Shown piece after piece: positions 6,362 through 7,919 of a DNA stretch of 7,919 bases. This stretch comes from Mariprofundus sp. (GTDB taxonomy: Bacteria; Pseudomonadota; Zetaproteobacteria; Mariprofundales; Mariprofundaceae), in contig WFUI01000054.1 in the NCBI GenBank assembly GCA_015485035.1, positions 1 to 7,919 of the forward strand, read 5' to 3'. Within the stretch, counting starts at the first letter, position 1, and the number at the start of each line of letters is the position of its first letter. The notes beneath the pieces were generated by a model. The model was not told where the DNA came from and made no database searches. It saw only the letters and a program-made list of their open reading frames with translations. Both the position numbers and the translations under genes were made by a program.

Positions 6362-7504
6362 TTACAAACTGTTTGTCTGGGCGGGATTGGATGCCTGTGC
6401 TTTCAATGTGCTTAAATAAGCAACGATATCCCGTGCATTTTGCCCGCAGGTATTCTGGTTGGGCATTTTAGTACGAGCACTTTTGTTACCTGTCAGTTTT
6501 TTGATGGTTTTTCCCGAGTTGCAGATCCATTCGCTCAGTGTCGTTTCATTCCATGTAAAACTGGCCTGGCTCAGAGCACTTCCATATTTATAATTCCGGG
6601 ATTTTCCGGCCTGTTGGCCGACGATGCCGAACAGTTCCGGGCCGAACTTTGCCTTCTGGTTGGGTTCAAAGCTGTGACACAACTGGCATTTTTGTGCCAG
6701 ACCATGACCGCGAACGGGATCGGCAACCATTTCTACAGGCATACTTGCCAGTTTGATTGCAGCGGGTTGTTTGCTTGTGGTGGCCGGTTTGACCGGCTTT
6801 TTATGCTCCCGGGCTGCCACAGTCGTGCGGGATGGTTTCTTTGTGTTCGATGCCTGTTTCTGCTTTGGTGCAGTCTTCGGTAATATGCTCTGAACGCTGT
6901 CTTTCACATCGGAAGATGCGATATCCATTGTCGTTATACGGGTCGGAGTTGCTACCGGGTTATGCCGGGTAAGCGACAGTGTTGCCAGTTTTTCAGCCTT
7001 AGCTATTTTTGCAGCCAGCTGTTCCGCAGCCACTTTTTCCAACATGGCCTTTCTGGCCAGATCCTCATGAATCTCGGCCTGAATACGGGCTTTCTGTACC
7101 GACTGCTCTTTTTCAGCAACCTGTTTTTCTGCTTTGGACTGTTCCAGAGCTGCCTGTAACAGTGCCTGCCTGGCGGCAATGGCTCTCTGTTGCATCAGAG
7201 CTGCCCAACGGGCTTTGTTTTCAGCCTCTTTTTTGAGCATCTCGGATTGTTTCGCCAATCGGGCCATCGATATTTCCACGGCATCCTGCCTGGCTTTTGC
7301 GCGTTGTAATGCCTGTTGTGTATCCGTGTTGGCGGCTTCTACAGCCTTGAGGGCCTGATTGGCCTGATCCATCGCAGTTTCTATCTCGGCAACACTTTTC
7401 TCAGCAACAGCTTCGGGTGTAAATGTACGGCGATCATCTGCATTGCCGCAAGCACTCAACAGCGCGGTTGTCACAGCAATAAATATCCATGGTGAAATCT
7501 TCAT
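6362..7504 (-). CDS. Lipoprotein with long coiled coil and C-terminal class I cytochrome c domain
   Basis: This is a 380-residue predicted periplasmic lipoprotein that I cannot assign to a named family. A signal peptide (1-18) ends in the lipobox LLSAC, giving lipidated C19. Glycine and asparagine follow, with no aspartate at +2, so outer-membrane sorting is expected by the E. coli rule. Residues about 30-180 are Ala/Lys/Glu/Gln-rich without proline, a long helical coiled coil resembling the stalks of envelope proteins. A basic Pro/Thr/Lys linker covers about 183-255. The C-terminal domain (about 260-370) has one heme site, C273-Q-L-C276-H277. The block FGPELFGIVGQQAGKSRNY is typical of cytochrome c2/mitochondrial-type class I cytochromes, and M347 in TKMP is the likely axial ligand. 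Two extra cysteines, C328 and C353, flank the methionine. I chose the ATG at 7504 because GGAG sits six bases ahead; a TTG two codons upstream is open but lies against that site. An electron-transfer role at the envelope is inferred; donor and acceptor are unknown. Confidence 0.85.
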   Translation of the reverse strand: MKISPWIFIAVTTALLSACGNADDRRTFTPEAVAEKSVAEIETAMDQANQALKAVEAANTDTQQALQRAKARQDAVEISMARLAKQSEMLKKEAENKARWAALMQQRAIAARQALLQAALEQSKAEKQVAEKEQSVQKARIQAEIHEDLARKAMLEKVAAEQLAAKIAKAEKLATLSLTRHNPVATPTRITTMDIASSDVKDSVQSILPKTAPKQKQASNTKKPSRTTVAAREHKKPVKPATTSKQPAAIKLASMPVEMVADPVRGHGLAQKCQLCHSFEPNQKAKFGPELFGIVGQQAGKSRNYKYGSALSQASFTWNETTLSEWICNSGKTIKKLTGNKSARTKMPNQNTCGQNARDIVAYLSTLKAQASNPAQTNSL

Positions 7505-7524
7505 AAACAACTCCTGTAAATTTG

Positions 7525-7552
7525 GCCCGGATCATGCGTGAATAGTCCGGGC
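7525..7552. repeat. Inverted repeat ahead of the cytochrome lipoprotein gene
   Basis: GCCCGGA (7525-7531) and TCCGGGC (7546-7552) pair perfectly over 7 bp around a 14-base loop. It lies about 9 bases upstream of the ribosome binding site of the lipoprotein gene, and about 78 bases after the sthA stop. There is no T tract, so it is a poor intrinsic terminator; it could be an operator or a leader hairpin. No convincing promoter for the lipoprotein gene was found in the 125-base gap, so read-through from sthA is possible. Confidence 0.4.
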
Positions 7553-7629
7553 TGATAACAGGGCGCACAATATGCGATGGATCAGGTTTGCCTGTGACAG
7601 AGATTACAAAATGGAAGAGGCAGAAACGG

Positions 7630-7919
7630 TCAGGATGTTTGGCGCAACCGGTTCAGGCAGTCCTGTGCGGCCAGCTTGTAACATTCGGCCAGAGTGGGAT
7701 AATTGAATACATTGCAGGCCAGATCGTGCACTGTACCGTTGAAATTCATCAGTAACTGACCGGTGTGTATCAGTTCGCTGGCGTGTTCACCGACGATATG
7801 TGCGCCGATCAGCTGGCATGTGTCGGCATCGACGATCAGTTTTACCAAACCATTGCAATCGCCGATAATCTGTCCACGGGCGCTTTCCTTATAGTAACCG
7901 CGCCCGACGACATAGTTGA
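7630..7919 (-). CDS. sthA: SthA, soluble NAD(P)+ transhydrogenase, C-terminal part (cut by right edge)
   Basis: SthA is a cytoplasmic FAD flavoprotein of the pyridine nucleotide-disulfide oxidoreductase family. It moves hydride between NADPH and NAD+ to balance the two pools. Only the last 95 codons are present; the start lies beyond base 7919. The fragment reads through YVVGRGYYKESARGQIIGD and GLVKLIVDADT, then GAHIVGEHASELIHTGQ and NYPTLAECYKLAAQDCLNRL, which match the dimerisation domain of E. coli SthA. The lack of the redox-partner HPTxxE motif of dihydrolipoamide dehydrogenase and mercuric reductase at the C-terminus (here YPTLAE) favours SthA over those relatives. The cytochrome lipoprotein gene follows on the same strand after 125 bases. 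No intrinsic terminator was seen after the stop at 7630. Confidence 0.9.
   Translation of the reverse strand, partial: NYVVGRGYYKESARGQIIGDCNGLVKLIVDADTCQLIGAHIVGEHASELIHTGQLLMNFNGTVHDLACNVFNYPTLAECYKLAAQDCLNRLRQTS

Noticed and set aside
6440..6883. A 147-codon open frame antisense to the cytochrome domain and linker
   Set aside because: The opposite strand holds the heme motif and a full-length gene; the antisense product is rich in Cys and Phe only because of the complementary codons.

Overview
The window carries nine genes in a tight, housekeeping-plus-ion-transport arrangement, two of them cut by the window edges. It looks like a Pseudomonadota chromosome of roughly even base composition. 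The pointers are an IscR/Rrf2-type SUF regulator next to sufB, a soluble pyridine nucleotide transhydrogenase, a proteobacterial metal-dependent glyoxalase I, and a periplasm-facing c-type cytochrome lipoprotein. The exact class (gamma-, zeta- or a related lineage) cannot be fixed from the sequence alone. No phage, IS, CRISPR, tRNA or rRNA was seen.

Left edge (1-997): the minus strand carries a SUF-system Rrf2 regulator (273-734), followed 16 bases later by the first 85 codons of sufB. A convincing promoter lies upstream of the regulator at 790-818. A 25-bp sequence that matches the IscR type 1 operator at 19 positions covers its -10 element, so the iron-sulfur regulator probably represses its own operon.

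Middle (998-5898): this block is dominated by cation exchangers. A full CPA2 antiporter with a C-terminal NAD-binding RCK domain (998-2668, +) runs convergently into a CaCA-family Na+/Ca2+ exchanger (2665-3636, -), and their stop codons overlap. The exchanger sits 18 bases downstream of purC (3655-4545, -). A 174-bp divergent region rich in palindromes separates purC from a second, short CPA2 antiporter (4720-5898, +) that has only the membrane domain.

Right part (5916-7919): the short antiporter is followed 17 bases later by gloA (glyoxalase I), which suggests a link to methylglyoxal stress. A strong bidirectional hairpin terminator at 6306-6343 separates gloA from a convergent gene (6362-7504, -). 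That gene encodes an unusual lipoprotein: a lipobox signal peptide, about 150 residues of Ala/Lys/Glu-rich coiled coil, a basic Pro/Thr linker, then a class I cytochrome c domain. Upstream of it on the same strand is the 3' end of sthA, the soluble transhydrogenase, which runs off the right edge.

The least ordinary items are the coiled-coil-tethered cytochrome c, the putative autoregulatory operator in front of the SUF regulator, the short antiporter-glyoxalase pair, and the palindromic divergent purC/antiporter promoter region.
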